Positions 1 through 8,164 of a DNA stretch of 64,000 bases are shown here, one piece after another (position 1 is the first letter of the stretch; every line of letters begins with the position of its first letter). A model generated the notes under the pieces. The model saw only the letters and a program-made list of their open reading frames with translations, was not told the origin of the DNA and did no database searches. Both the position numbers and the translations under genes were made by a program. The stretch comes from COE1 sp036310845 (GTDB lineage Bacteria; Bacillota; Clostridia; Lachnospirales; Lachnospiraceae): the NCBI GenBank assembly GCA_036310845.1, contig JAXJRB010000133.1:6714-70713 (forward strand), written 5' to 3'.

Positions 1-1
1 A

Positions 2-1024
2 TCTCCAATACAGCTTAGAAATTTACAGGATGCATTAGGTAAGCCTGTTATGGATAGAACAACATTAATTTTGGAAATTTTTTCTTCGAGAGCCAAAACA
101 AAGGAAGCCAAGCTTCAAGTAGAGGTTGCGAGATTACAATATATGCTTCCGAGGTTGGTAGGATTACATGAGGCACTGTCAAGACAAGGTGGTGGAAGTG
201 GTTCTATGAGTAATAAGGGAGCCGGAGAGAAAAAGATAGAGTTGGATAGAAGACGTCTAGAGCAACGTTTAACTAGCATGAAACGAGAACTGGAAGAAAT
301 ATCTGGAGAGCGTGAAGTCCAGCGTAAGAAGAGAGCACAATCAGGAATTCCACGAGTGGCACTAGTAGGTTATACCAATGCAGGAAAGTCTACGATTATG
401 AATATGCTGGTTAATACCTATATCGGAGATGAAGAGAAGACGGTATTTGAAAAGGATATGCTCTTTGCGACCTTGGATACAACGGTGAGACGAATTGCTC
501 CACCTGATAGAAATCCTTTCTTATTGTCAGATACAGTAGGATTTATTTCGAAACTACCGCATAATCTGATTAAGGCATTTCGTTCAACCCTTGAAGAAGT
601 CAGAGAAGCAGATTTGCTTTTACAGATTATTGATTATTCGGATGAAAATCATACAGAATATATGAAGGTAACACAAGACACGTTGCATGAGTTAGGGGCA
701 GACCATATTCCAATGATTTATGTATTTAATAAGGCCGATTTGTGCGGAATGGGGCATCTGGCAATGATACAAGGCGATGATAAGATTTTTATGTCAGCAA
801 AGGCGTCGGATGGAATTGAGGCACTTTTGAATTTAATAGCGGGGAAGCTTTCCGGTGGCTATAAGGATTGTGAATTGTTGATTCCGTATAAACGTGGAGA
901 TGTGGTGTCATATCTAAATGATAATGCGGTAGTATATGAAATGGATTATCGTGAGGATGGAGTATATGTAAGTGCAAACATGAAAGTAAGTGATGCCGGG
1001 AAATTTGAAGAGTTTATGGTGTAA
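2..1024 (+). CDS. hflX: GTPase HflX, 5'-truncated by window edge
   Basis: HflX is a ribosome-associated GTPase of the Obg-HflX family that splits or rescues stalled ribosomes. The reading frame is open from base 2, and the residues before the first ATG at position 50 (LRNLQDALGKPV, then MDRTTLILEIF) match the HflX N-terminal domain. The gene therefore starts upstream of the window, and the ATG at 50 is internal. Visible motifs are the glycine-rich linker before a helical region, G1 (GYTNAGKST), the switch II/G3 region (DTVGF) and G4 (NKAD), in the expected order. The C-terminal domain is present and ends normally. What is seen is a partial but intact frame; the identity rests on the G motifs plus the family-specific N-terminal helix. 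Confidence 0.93.
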   Translation, partial: SPIQLRNLQDALGKPVMDRTTLILEIFSSRAKTKEAKLQVEVARLQYMLPRLVGLHEALSRQGGGSGSMSNKGAGEKKIELDRRRLEQRLTSMKRELEEISGEREVQRKKRAQSGIPRVALVGYTNAGKSTIMNMLVNTYIGDEEKTVFEKDMLFATLDTTVRRIAPPDRNPFLLSDTVGFISKLPHNLIKAFRSTLEEVREADLLLQIIDYSDENHTEYMKVTQDTLHELGADHIPMIYVFNKADLCGMGHLAMIQGDDKIFMSAKASDGIEALLNLIAGKLSGGYKDCELLIPYKRGDVVSYLNDNAVVYEMDYREDGVYVSANMKVSDAGKFEEFMV

Positions 1025-1208
1025 AAGGTTGGTGAAGAGTGGGAAAGAGTGTGAAAAATAGATTAAAAACTTTAAAATGTGTAAAAATATGGTAAAATAA
1101 TCATAGGTAAAAATTAATTTGGCAAATGTTCATAAAATGTTTAAAAACTGATAACAAAAATGCGGTAAAATAAACATACGCTGAAAAACGCCAAAGGAGA
1201 TTTTTGCC

Positions 1209-2399
1209 ATGGATGGACAAAGAAAAAAGCATAATATCAGAAAGAAAAATTATGTTAGTGGTGTAGCTGTGATTATTTTAATGAATATTGCAGCATGGTT
1301 GAGTGTGGATTTTTGTGATTGGTATATTGCTTATGTTTATCCTGTCTGGTTAAACACATATGCTAGACTCACAAGTCTTGTGCCTTTTTCGGTTGGTGAG
1401 ATTATGCTTTTTTTGGCAACACTTCTTACGGCATTAGGCATAATGCTTTGTGTGTGGAATGTCATTGTTTTTGGGAAATATAAAAGAGTATTGGTGCAAT
1501 ACGGAAGGATTTATGCGTGGATAGTACTTATTGTAAGCTATGTAATGACATGCAATTGTTTTATTATGTATCATGCATCAAGTTTTTCAGAAAAATATAT
1601 GTGTAGCAATGAAATAGGAAGTATGGTTGTTGGTGTCAAGACATCTGCAGTAACAGAAGTTATGACAGAGAAAAAGCCAATATATACAAAGAAAAATATT
1701 GTTATATTACGTAACTATTTGGTAGAAAAATGCAATACATTGGCATTACAAATTGAACGCGATGAAAAAGGGAATGCTATTTATTGTGGAGATTTGATGA
1801 CAGAATCTATAAAAGCAATGGAGCATCTTGGAGAAAAATATGAACAATTATCTGGTTTTTATGTGACACCAAAATATTTGGCAGCTTCTGGATTTTTTAG
1901 TCAGCAGCATATTCAGGGATATTATTTCCCATTTTCAATGGAAGCGAATATTAATGGTATGATGCATATATGTAATGTGGCACCGACTATATGTCATGAG
2001 TTGTCACATACCAAGGGTTTTATCTATGAGGATGATGCAAATTTTATTGCTTTTCTTGCTTGTATAGAGTCTGAGGATTTGTTTGTGCAATATTGTGGAT
2101 ATTTAAGTGTTCTGAATTATGTGAATAATGACTTCTATAAGTCGATAAGCAATAATAAAAATATATATAAAAGACATGTAAGAATCAGTGACCTTGTGGC
2201 TGAAGATAATATTTTCTTATCGAAAGAAGATTGGGAAGTGGTAGAGAAAAAGGCAGTTGTGAAAACAGCAACAGTAAAAAAGGTTTCGAATACCCTTATG
2301 GAAACAACTCTGAAGCTGAATGGTGTTGAGGAAGGCATGCAACAGTATGATAAGGTAGTAAATTTATTGCTTGATTATTATGATGGGGTGTTGTATTAG
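1209..2399 (+). CDS. DUF3810 membrane protein with HELSH zinc-protease-like motif
   Basis: This 396-residue membrane protein has three hydrophobic segments near residues 17-33, 62-83 and 101-120, followed by a soluble part with HELSH at 263-267 and an acidic YEDDAN at 273-278. This layout fits the DUF3810 family, whose members carry an HExxH-like metalloprotease motif; here the motif is HELSH. I infer a membrane-bound metallopeptidase, but no substrate can be named. The SD AAAGGAG lies just before the ATG at 1209. Its stop codon directly abuts the start codon of the next gene, so the two are probably translated from one message. The family assignment is from memory of the motif and topology. 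Confidence 0.75.
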   Translation: MDGQRKKHNIRKKNYVSGVAVIILMNIAAWLSVDFCDWYIAYVYPVWLNTYARLTSLVPFSVGEIMLFLATLLTALGIMLCVWNVIVFGKYKRVLVQYGRIYAWIVLIVSYVMTCNCFIMYHASSFSEKYMCSNEIGSMVVGVKTSAVTEVMTEKKPIYTKKNIVILRNYLVEKCNTLALQIERDEKGNAIYCGDLMTESIKAMEHLGEKYEQLSGFYVTPKYLAASGFFSQQHIQGYYFPFSMEANINGMMHICNVAPTICHELSHTKGFIYEDDANFIAFLACIESEDLFVQYCGYLSVLNYVNNDFYKSISNNKNIYKRHVRISDLVAEDNIFLSKEDWEVVEKKAVVKTATVKKVSNTLMETTLKLNGVEEGMQQYDKVVNLLLDYYDGVLY

Positions 2400-3599
2400 A
2401 TGGGGACAATAGTATCATATTTAGAAGAATATGGTGGATATAATTTTATAGAGAAACCGCTTTGTGAGGTAGATGGGCTAATTTTGGCACATCTATCTTA
2501 TTATGTTTATGACGGAGTTGTTCCGGGAATAGAGGAAACAAAGCCTGCGGTAACAACAGAATATATGAAAGAGAATATGGATCAGAAGAATTTTTTGTCG
2601 GTGACATGGGAGGAAGCGCAGAACAGAGAATTGTTTTATAAGATTCTTGAAACAAGGCGTTTTCGTAGTATGAAGGCAAATTATTACGTAAATGCGATAG
2701 ATAAAGAGCAGTCGCTACAGTTTGGTGCGATTACTTTTATATTAGGAAATGGTGATATTTATATTGCTTTTCGAGGGACAGATGATGCGTTGATTGGTTG
2801 GAAGGAAGATTTCTGCATGGCGTATCGCACTCCTATAGCAGCTCAGAAAAGAAGTGCGGATTATGTAGAAGCGGTTGCTAGGAAGTTTGTAAGAAAAAAA
2901 AATGCACGCTTTTATTTAGGAGGGCATTCAAAAGGGGGGAATCTTGCAGCGTATGCGGCAATGTGTTGTGATTCGAAATTAAAGCATAAGATTGGTAAAG
3001 TATATGACTATGATGGACCGGGGTTTAGACCTGATTTTATGGAGACTTTGGATTATGTTTCGGTAAAAGAAAAAATTATTAAGTTTGTACCAAAGGAATC
3101 CTTTGTTGGAATGATTATGCAGGACAATGATGAGAAGTCAATCGAATATATTCTTATAGAAAGCGAGAAAGTGGGAGTACAACAGCATATGCCCTTGTCA
3201 TGGTGTATTGAGAATGATTCATTTGTGAGGGCAGGAAGTAAGGAGCCAGAACGAAAAGCGCTTTATGAAAGAATGAATCAATGGATTTATGAGCTTGGAC
3301 GTGAGAAAACAGAAGTTTTTTTAAATGAATTGTTTTATATGGTCGAAGTAACAGAGGCGCAGATGCTTTCGGATTTTAAGACATCGTCACCAGAGTTTCT
3401 AAAGAAAATGAGGCTGGTTAGAAATGCATATCGTGAAATGGATGAAGAAACGAAGAGTGTTTTATGGGAAATGGCAATATTTGTGGTAGAGCTTATAGCA
3501 AAAGATCAGCATGAACGAATTCAAAAGTGGAAATTTATTGAGCGTATGCGTGGCATAATGGATGATTTTCTTTTGAACGGAAAAAAAGGAGACAGATAG
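2400..3599 (+). CDS. DUF2974 (Mbeg1-like) alpha/beta-hydrolase
   Basis: This 399-residue protein resembles class 3 lipases. FRGTDD at 124-129 corresponds to the oxyanion-side strand, and GGHSKGGN at 174-181 is the nucleophile elbow with Ser177. The DUF2974/Mbeg1-like family carries exactly this HSKGGN form. There is no signal peptide, so a cytoplasmic esterase or lipase-like enzyme is likely; the substrate is unknown. The start codon follows the stop of the DUF3810 gene with no gap, which implies translational coupling. A strong terminator begins over its last codons, closing the two-gene unit. Confidence 0.8.
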   Translation: MGTIVSYLEEYGGYNFIEKPLCEVDGLILAHLSYYVYDGVVPGIEETKPAVTTEYMKENMDQKNFLSVTWEEAQNRELFYKILETRRFRSMKANYYVNAIDKEQSLQFGAITFILGNGDIYIAFRGTDDALIGWKEDFCMAYRTPIAAQKRSADYVEAVARKFVRKKNARFYLGGHSKGGNLAAYAAMCCDSKLKHKIGKVYDYDGPGFRPDFMETLDYVSVKEKIIKFVPKESFVGMIMQDNDEKSIEYILIESEKVGVQQHMPLSWCIENDSFVRAGSKEPERKALYERMNQWIYELGREKTEVFLNELFYMVEVTEAQMLSDFKTSSPEFLKKMRLVRNAYREMDEETKSVLWEMAIFVVELIAKDQHERIQKWKFIERMRGIMDDFLLNGKKGDR

Positions 3600-3615
3600 A
3601 AACTGTCTCCTTTTT
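3581..3615 (+). terminator. Rho-independent terminator after DUF2974 gene
   Basis: GGAGACAG (3588-3595) pairs with CTGTCTCC (3603-3610) around a 7-base loop that contains the stop codon, and TTTTT follows. A-tract upstream makes it potentially bidirectional. Confidence 0.9.
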
Positions 3616-3754
3616 GTGTGAAAGTAAATTCAATTACTACAGAAACAGATAGATATAAATGTTTACATGAAAAAAGATTTTTTGTTTTGTTAAAAACATA
3701 CAAGGTTGGGAATGCTATAGAAAAAGAGCTAAGTAATAATGGAGGGATAGATAG

Positions 3755-4789
3755 ATGAGTAAAAAAGTAGTTACAATGGGTGAGATTATGTTAAGGCTGT
3801 CTACACCTAATAATGAAAGGTTTATTCAGGCAGATGAGTTTGATGTATGTTATGGAGGTGGAGAGGCTAATGTTGCAGTATCTCTTGCCAATTATGGACA
3901 TAATGCAGAGTTTGTTACCGCAGTTCCTGACAACGAGATTGGTGAGTGTGCTGTAGCGGCATTAAGAAAGCATAATGTTGGGACGCAGAACATCGCCAAA
4001 TGTGGTGAAAGACTTGGTATTTATTTCTTAGAGTCCGGTTCTGCTATGAGACCTTCTAAGGTCGTTTACGATAGAACACACTCTTCGATTTCTACAGCCA
4101 GTGCTTCAGATTTTGATTTTGATAAGATTTTTAAAGATGCAGATTGGTTTCATTTCACAGGTATTACACCAGCAGTTTCGGATTCGGCAGCAGTATTAAC
4201 CGAGGAAGCGTTAAAGGCAGCAAAAAAGTATGAAGTTAAGGTTTCTGTAGACTTAAATTTTCGTAAGAAATTATGGTCTTCTGAAAAGGCTCAAAAAGTT
4301 ATGAAAAAACTAATGCAGTATGTAGATGTGTGTATTGGAAATGAAGAAGATGCGGAATTAGTATTAGGTTATAAGCCGGGGAATACAGATGTAAAGAGTG
4401 GTGATCTTGAACTTACAGGATACAAGTCTATTTTTGAACAGATGGTAGCAGAGTATAATTTTGAATATTGTATTTCATCTTTAAGAGTGAGTCATTCTGC
4501 TTCTGATAATGGCTGGTCTGCTTGTATCTATTCAAGAGATGCAAAAGAATTTTACCATTCTAAGGAGTATAGCATTCATCCAATTGTGGATCGTGTAGGT
4601 GGTGGGGATTCGTTTGCAGGAGGTGTTATATGCGGGCTTTTAGATGGAAAAGATTTCAGGGATGCTCTTGAATATGGTGTAGCAGCTTCGGCTTTAAAGC
4701 ATACCATTCTTGGTGATTTCAACTTAGTGTCCAGAAAAGAAGTCGAAACACTTGCAGGTGGAGATGCTTCGGGTAGAGTACAGAGATAG
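3755..4789 (+). CDS. kdgK: 2-keto-3-deoxygluconate kinase (PfkB family)
   Basis: The enzyme phosphorylates 2-keto-3-deoxygluconate to KDPG, the step before the aldolase encoded next. It is a 344-residue PfkB-family sugar kinase with the N-terminal substrate region GGGEANVAVSLANYG and the C-terminal signature DRVGGGDSFAGG, whose catalytic base would be Asp285. The SD GGAGG precedes the ATG. Its last codons contain the SD of the aldolase gene, so the two are an operon for degradation of hexuronates or related sugar acids. The kinase family is certain. The KDG substrate is inferred mostly from the neighbour, since PfkB substrates are hard to tell from sequence. Confidence 0.87.
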   Translation: MSKKVVTMGEIMLRLSTPNNERFIQADEFDVCYGGGEANVAVSLANYGHNAEFVTAVPDNEIGECAVAALRKHNVGTQNIAKCGERLGIYFLESGSAMRPSKVVYDRTHSSISTASASDFDFDKIFKDADWFHFTGITPAVSDSAAVLTEEALKAAKKYEVKVSVDLNFRKKLWSSEKAQKVMKKLMQYVDVCIGNEEDAELVLGYKPGNTDVKSGDLELTGYKSIFEQMVAEYNFEYCISSLRVSHSASDNGWSACIYSRDAKEFYHSKEYSIHPIVDRVGGGDSFAGGVICGLLDGKDFRDALEYGVAASALKHTILGDFNLVSRKEVETLAGGDASGRVQR

Positions 4790-4799
4790 GAGAGAGTGT

Positions 4800-5762
4800 A
4801 TGAATGAGGTATTAGAGAAAATTAGTCAAATTGGTATTGTACCGGTTGTTGTATTGGAGGATGCAAAGGATGCAAAGCCTTTAGCAGAAGCATTAATTAA
4901 GGGAGGATTGCCGTGTGCGGAGGTTACTTTTAGAACGGCAGCAGCAGAAGAAGCAATCAGAATTATGACAAGTGAGTTCCCGGAAATGTTAGTTGGAGCA
5001 GGCACTGTATTAACTCCAGAACAAATTGATCGTGCGGTAGATGCAGGCGCTAAGTTTATTGTAAGTCCTGGGCTAAATCCGAAGGTTGTTAAGTATTGCC
5101 TTGAGAAGGGGGTTGTTATAACACCGGGAACAGCAAATCCTTCGGATATAGAACTGGCTATTGAATTAGAGCTTGATGTTGTGAAATTCTTTCCGGCAGA
5201 AGCGGCGGGGGGATTGAATATGATTAAATCTATGGCAGCTCCTTATACACAGATAAAGTTTATGCCAACAGGTGGTATCAGTTCAAAAAATATTTGTGAA
5301 TATCTTGCATTTGACAAGGTTATTGCCTGTGGTGGTTCTTGGATGGTTGATAAGGCTCTTGTAGCAGAAGGACGATTTAGTGAAATTCAGGCTCTTACAG
5401 AGGAAGCAGTAAGAACAATGCTGGGATTTGAATTAAGGCATATTGGTGTGAACTGTATAGATGGGAATGAGGCGGATTTCGTAGCTTCTAGATTTGATGA
5501 TTTATTTGGTTTCAAGAAAAAGGTTGGAAACAGTTCTGTTTTTGCAGGAAGAGAAATTGAAGCAATGAAGGTAGAAGGGCGTGGAAGAAATGGGCATATC
5601 GCTATTGGAACAAATAGTGTGATTCGCGCTAAGAAGTATTTAGAATCTGTAAAGGGTGCTAAGTTCGTTGAAGATTCAGCTGTTGTTAAAAATGGTAGGT
5701 TAATTGCTATTTATATGGAAGATGAAATTGGTGGATTTGCAGTACATCTCGTTCAGAAATAA
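4800..5762 (+). CDS. eda: KDPG/KHG aldolase fused to a C-terminal VOC-like domain
   Basis: The class I aldolase cleaves KDPG to pyruvate and glyceraldehyde-3-phosphate. From the start chosen at 4800 the protein has 320 residues. The aldolase domain covers about 1-205, with Glu41 in AEVTFRTA, the glycine-rich VGAGTV and the Schiff-base Lys129 in DVVKFFPAE. Plain Eda is about 205-215 residues. The extra 110 residues begin with LRHIGVNC and end with GGFAVHLVQK, and look like a glyoxalase/VOC fold module. A longer frame opens at 4752, but AGGAGAG sits seven bases before ATG 4800, which also matches family starts. It overlaps no kinase codons. The role of the extra domain is unknown. Confidence 0.9.
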   Translation: MNEVLEKISQIGIVPVVVLEDAKDAKPLAEALIKGGLPCAEVTFRTAAAEEAIRIMTSEFPEMLVGAGTVLTPEQIDRAVDAGAKFIVSPGLNPKVVKYCLEKGVVITPGTANPSDIELAIELELDVVKFFPAEAAGGLNMIKSMAAPYTQIKFMPTGGISSKNICEYLAFDKVIACGGSWMVDKALVAEGRFSEIQALTEEAVRTMLGFELRHIGVNCIDGNEADFVASRFDDLFGFKKKVGNSSVFAGREIEAMKVEGRGRNGHIAIGTNSVIRAKKYLESVKGAKFVEDSAVVKNGRLIAIYMEDEIGGFAVHLVQK

Positions 5763-5779
5763 AGGATAAAGCGGTTAAT

Positions 5780-5812
5780 AAAGGACATCACGTTGTGGTG
5801 TCTTTTATTTTT
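5780..5812 (+). terminator. Rho-independent terminator after eda
   Basis: AAAGGACATCAC pairs with GTGGTGTCTTTT around a three-base loop, with one G-U pair, and a T-rich tail follows. Confidence 0.88.
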
Positions 5813-5893
5813 AAAGAAAAATTGTTAAAATGCACAATATTTATAAAGTTTTTATGAAAAAAATGCAAAAACCATAGAAAATCAATATTTTAC

Positions 5894-5922
5894 TTGCACG
5901 AAAAAATAAAATGCGCAATAAT
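5894..5922 (+). promoter_or_regulatory. Candidate promoter of HPr-like gene
   Basis: TTGCAC (5894-5899) and AATAAT (5917-5922) are separated by 17 bases, about 70 bases before the ATG at 5995. The preceding 230 bases hold no gene. Confidence 0.5.
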
Positions 5923-5994
5923 AACAGTGTAATATATGTGTGTAGCCTTATATGAATAAATTGCTATAAGGTATGAAGAAAGGGAGTTAAAATT

Positions 5995-6237
5995 ATGATT
6001 AAGGGAGTAAAGGTATTATTAGATTCAGTTGATAAGGTAAGAGATTTTGTAGATATTACAAGAAGCGCTTCTTATGATATTGATTTAATAAGTGGGAGAA
6101 ATACATATTTGGATGCAAAGTCTTTATTGGGTGTTTTAAGCTGTGATTGTACAAAACCTCTTGTATTAGATATTCATGCTGAAATCGAAGAAAGAAGAGA
6201 ATTATTAGAAAAGATTGAGAAGTATGTAGTTGCTTAA
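5995..6237 (+). CDS. HPr-like protein lacking the active-site histidine (Crh-like)
   Basis: This 80-residue protein aligns with the phosphotransferase carrier HPr over its length. The best-preserved part is DIDLISG followed by DAKSLLGVLS, where Ser43 matches regulatory Ser46 of HPr. The GLHARP segment that carries phospho-accepting His15 is replaced by SVDKVRDF, with no histidine. It therefore cannot act as a sugar-PTS phosphocarrier. In Bacillus the His-less homologue Crh works only in catabolite regulation through the Ser46 site; a similar role here is inference. The gene has its own likely promoter and terminator and lies downstream of the Entner-Doudoroff genes. GGGAG precedes the ATG. 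Confidence 0.8.
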   Translation: MIKGVKVLLDSVDKVRDFVDITRSASYDIDLISGRNTYLDAKSLLGVLSCDCTKPLVLDIHAEIEERRELLEKIEKYVVA

Positions 6238-6263
6238 TTTTTATATAGAAAATGATATTTTGG

Positions 6264-6292
6264 AACGCAAGTCGTAAAGGCTTGCGTTTTTT
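6264..6292 (+). terminator. Rho-independent terminator after HPr-like gene
   Basis: AACGCAAGTC pairs with GGCTTGCGTT (one G-U) around GTAAA, and a T run follows. Confidence 0.92.
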
Positions 6293-6297
6293 GTGTG

Positions 6298-6390
6298 TAA
6301 TAGGAGTGTGCTGTAACATAGTGGTAGTTAGACAAGAATTTCGCAAGAAATTCTTGCTAAAGTGTCATACCATATTATGACACTTTAAGC
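6298..6390 (+). repeat. Dispersed two-hairpin repeat, copy A
   Basis: The copy has the box GCTGTAACATAGTGGTAGT (6310-6328), then hairpin 1 (CAAGAATTTC with GAAATTCTTG), then hairpin 2 (TAAAGTGTCATA with TATGACACTTTA). The box and hairpin 1 recur near 35.95, 43.2 and 56.15 kb, while hairpin 2 has a different sequence in each place. Copy A lies between the terminator of the HPr-like gene and the convergent terminator of the tRNA-Leu pair. No protein is encoded. Confidence 0.85.
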
Positions 6391-6480
6391 TCGTTAGGGA
6401 AGTACTCGAAAAGTAGTAAGCGTTAAACCTTGTTGCTTTAATGTTTGAATTCGATAGATTACAAAATACGCTGTGCATAA

Positions 6481-6509
6481 AAAAAGCCTTGAATATTCAA
6501 GGCTTTTTC
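6481..6509 (-). terminator. Palindromic terminator of the tRNA-Leu(AAG) pair
   Basis: AAAAAGCCTTGAAT (6481-6494) is followed by its exact reverse complement. On the minus strand it ends in a run of seven T, so it terminates the tRNA transcript; on the plus strand it would also work. Confidence 0.9.
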
Positions 6510-6521
6510 TTAAAAGGTTAA

Positions 6522-6605
6522 TGCGGAAGATGGGACTTGAACCCACACGTCTATACGGACACAAGATCCTTAGTCTTGCCTGTCTGCCAATTCCAGCACT
6601 TCCGC
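6522..6605 (-). tRNA. tRNA-Leu (anticodon AAG), copy 2
   Basis: On the minus strand an 84-nt class II tRNA runs from GCGGAAG to CTTCCGC plus the discriminator A. The D-arm (TGGAATTGGCAGAC), the long variable arm and GGTTCAAGTCC are typical of tRNA-Leu. The anticodon stem CAAGA/TCTTG closes the loop CTAAGGA, which places AAG at positions 34-36. The CCA end is not encoded. The gene is identical to the copy 115 bases upstream in the transcript. Confidence 0.93.
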
Positions 6606-6636
6606 ATTTACAACTATATTTAATTACACACAATGA

Positions 6637-6720
6637 TGCGGAAGATGGGACTTGAACCCACACGTCTATACGGACACAAGATCCTTAGTCTTGCCTGTCT
6701 GCCAATTCCAGCACTTCCGC
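6637..6720 (-). tRNA. tRNA-Leu (anticodon AAG), copy 1
   Basis: This is an exact duplicate of the neighbouring tRNA-Leu(AAG): acceptor GCGGAAG/CTTCCGC, loop CTAAGGA, anticodon AAG, long variable arm and no encoded CCA. It is the promoter-proximal gene of a two-tRNA transcript. An A at position 34 is normally deaminated to inosine by TadA-type enzymes, so this tRNA should read CUU, CUC and CUA. Confidence 0.93.
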
Positions 6721-6787
6721 GCATCAGCTATATGTAATTACGAATCGGATACATAATACTATGTAACTTCATCGCGCTGCAAGAGAT

Positions 6788-6816
6788 ATATTATCATTAC
6801 ATGATAAATATGTCAA
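6788..6816 (-). promoter_or_regulatory. Promoter of the tRNA-Leu(AAG) pair
   Basis: On the minus strand TTGACA (6811-6816) and TAATAT (6788-6793) are separated by 17 bases, about 70 bases before the first tRNA. This is close to the sigma-70/SigA consensus. Confidence 0.85.
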
Positions 6817-6870
6817 CAATTTTTACGTAAAAATAAAAAAGTTTTTTGAAAGAGTTTTTAGGAAAAGTGG

Positions 6871-6899
6871 TTGACAGAAAACTGCAAAGAATGTAAAAT
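6871..6899 (+). promoter_or_regulatory. Promoter of tRNA-Leu(CAG)
   Basis: TTGACA (6871-6876) and TAAAAT (6894-6899) have a 17-base spacer and end 11 bases before the mature tRNA. The leader of the precursor would be only a few bases long. Confidence 0.88.
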
Positions 6900-6910
6900 A
6901 TTTTATGTTC

Positions 6911-6994
6911 GCAGGAGTGGTGGAATTGGCAGACGCGCAGGCTTCAGGTGCCTGTGGTAGCAATACCGTGTGGGTTCAAGTCCCATCTCCTGCA
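6911..6994 (+). tRNA. tRNA-Leu (anticodon CAG)
   Basis: This is an 84-nt class II tRNA with acceptor GCAGGAG/CTCCTGC, a D-arm typical of tRNA-Leu, a variable arm and GGTTCAAGTCC. The stem CAGGC/GCCTG closes the loop TTCAGGT, which gives anticodon CAG and decodes CUG. CCA is not encoded. It is transcribed alone, divergently from the AAG pair. Confidence 0.94.
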
Positions 6995-7009
6995 CTTTTT
7001 ATTTAGCAG

Positions 7010-7055
7010 GAAAAAGCCCTTAGGAATTCATACAGATTCCTGAGGGCTTTCTTTT
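7010..7055 (+). terminator. Terminator of tRNA-Leu(CAG)
   Basis: AAAGCCCTTAGGAAT pairs with ATTCCTGAGGGCTTT (one G-U) around an 8-base loop, followed by CTTTT. Confidence 0.88.
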
Positions 7056-7104
7056 CCTAATGTCATAGGGGATAAATATGGTATAGAGGGAGTGGAGGAT
7101 TACA

Positions 7105-7950
7105 ATGAAGAGAGTAGAATATTTTGCATTATGTGGAGTAGTGTCATGCATACTGTTTGGTTGTGGACAGGTAGAACAGCAAGTATTGACAGAAGAGGTG
7201 GTAGAATTTGAAGAGATTACACCATTGGAATCAGAACCTATTATTATTAGAGTAGAGCAATCAAATGTAGAGGAGAGTGTTTTTGAGGAAGAAACAACGA
7301 CTATCGAAGCAGAAGAAATTATCCCTTGGGTCGATCGTATGGCAGGAGAGCAGCCGGTTTCTTATTCTATTGAATCAAAAACGTATGAGGAAGGTGTTGT
7401 AAAACTGACGTTTCCACAGATTACAGGAATGCAAGACGCAGAACTTCAAACAAGGATAAATGAAAACTTAAAGCAAACGCTTATGCAGGGAAGCACCCAA
7501 GAGGGATTGACTGCTTTTGAATATGATTATGAAGTGGCATCTATGGGGGCTGGGGTTGTTTCTTTTGTTTTCAAGGGATATGTAAATTATGAAAACAGTC
7601 CATATCCAATGAATGAAGTAAAGACAGTAAATTTGAATCTGTTAACAGGAGAAAGTGTAAGACTCAAGTACTATGCAGATGTAGCCACCGTGGTTTCTGC
7701 GTTGGAAACTGGAAGGGGTTATGAAGTGCTCTCAGAGGGCGTTTTAAAGGATGATTTTTCTGCATTTATGAATAATGGATATGTGACGGATTACGCCATG
7801 ACATTATTGGATTACGATATGGATTTTAAGAATTTTGCATTTATTCCAGTAGGATTTTCATGTATAAAGGATAATCACTTGGTGTTATTTATCAAGGTAG
7901 AACATGCAATGGGGGATTATGTAGAGGTTATATTTGACGAGGAGTTATAA
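7105..7950 (+). CDS. Lipoprotein with DUF4163/DUF3298 (RsiV/PdaC-like) domain
   Basis: This 281-residue exported protein begins MKRVEYF, then a hydrophobic segment and the lipobox LFGC, so it should be a lipid-anchored surface protein. Residues 25-75 are acidic and low in complexity, a likely linker. From about 87 to the end the pattern (ESKTYEEGVVKLTFPQITG, then a YxNSPYPMNE-like strand and FxPVGFSCI) resembles the DUF4163-DUF3298 module of RsiV and of the non-catalytic part of PdaC. Lysozyme binding is known for RsiV; whether this one binds anything similar is unknown. The SD GGAGG is present. It stands alone between a tRNA and dgt. Confidence 0.7.
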   Translation: MKRVEYFALCGVVSCILFGCGQVEQQVLTEEVVEFEEITPLESEPIIIRVEQSNVEESVFEEETTTIEAEEIIPWVDRMAGEQPVSYSIESKTYEEGVVKLTFPQITGMQDAELQTRINENLKQTLMQGSTQEGLTAFEYDYEVASMGAGVVSFVFKGYVNYENSPYPMNEVKTVNLNLLTGESVRLKYYADVATVVSALETGRGYEVLSEGVLKDDFSAFMNNGYVTDYAMTLLDYDMDFKNFAFIPVGFSCIKDNHLVLFIKVEHAMGDYVEVIFDEEL

Positions 7951-8099
7951 AAAACGTTGTAAAAATGGATACATGGAATCGTTCGATTCGGTTAAAATGA
8001 AGAGAAAATTTCAATTTTTGGAAAAAATACAGAAAAATGAAAAAAGAAAAAGGAAATTTGATTTTCGTGCAGAATATTAAAGTATAGAGTTTTTGCATT

Positions 8100-8128
8100 G
8101 TAATTATGAAGATACTAAATAATTATGA
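8100..8128 (+). repeat. Degenerate copy of the 25-bp dispersed repeat
   Basis: TAATTATGAAGATACTAAAT resembles the consensus AATTATGAAGGTACTGAAT shared with sites near 22.17, 47.35, 51.37 and 52.75 kb. It lies upstream of dgt in a 214-base gap where I see no clear promoter. Confidence 0.45.
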
Positions 8129-8164
8129 TTTTTTCGTTTTCGTGCAAAGCACAGAAGGAGAAAT

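Noticed and set aside
6394..6663. Frames overlapping the tRNA-Leu pair
   Set aside because: They read through structured tRNA genes and a terminator and have no SD.
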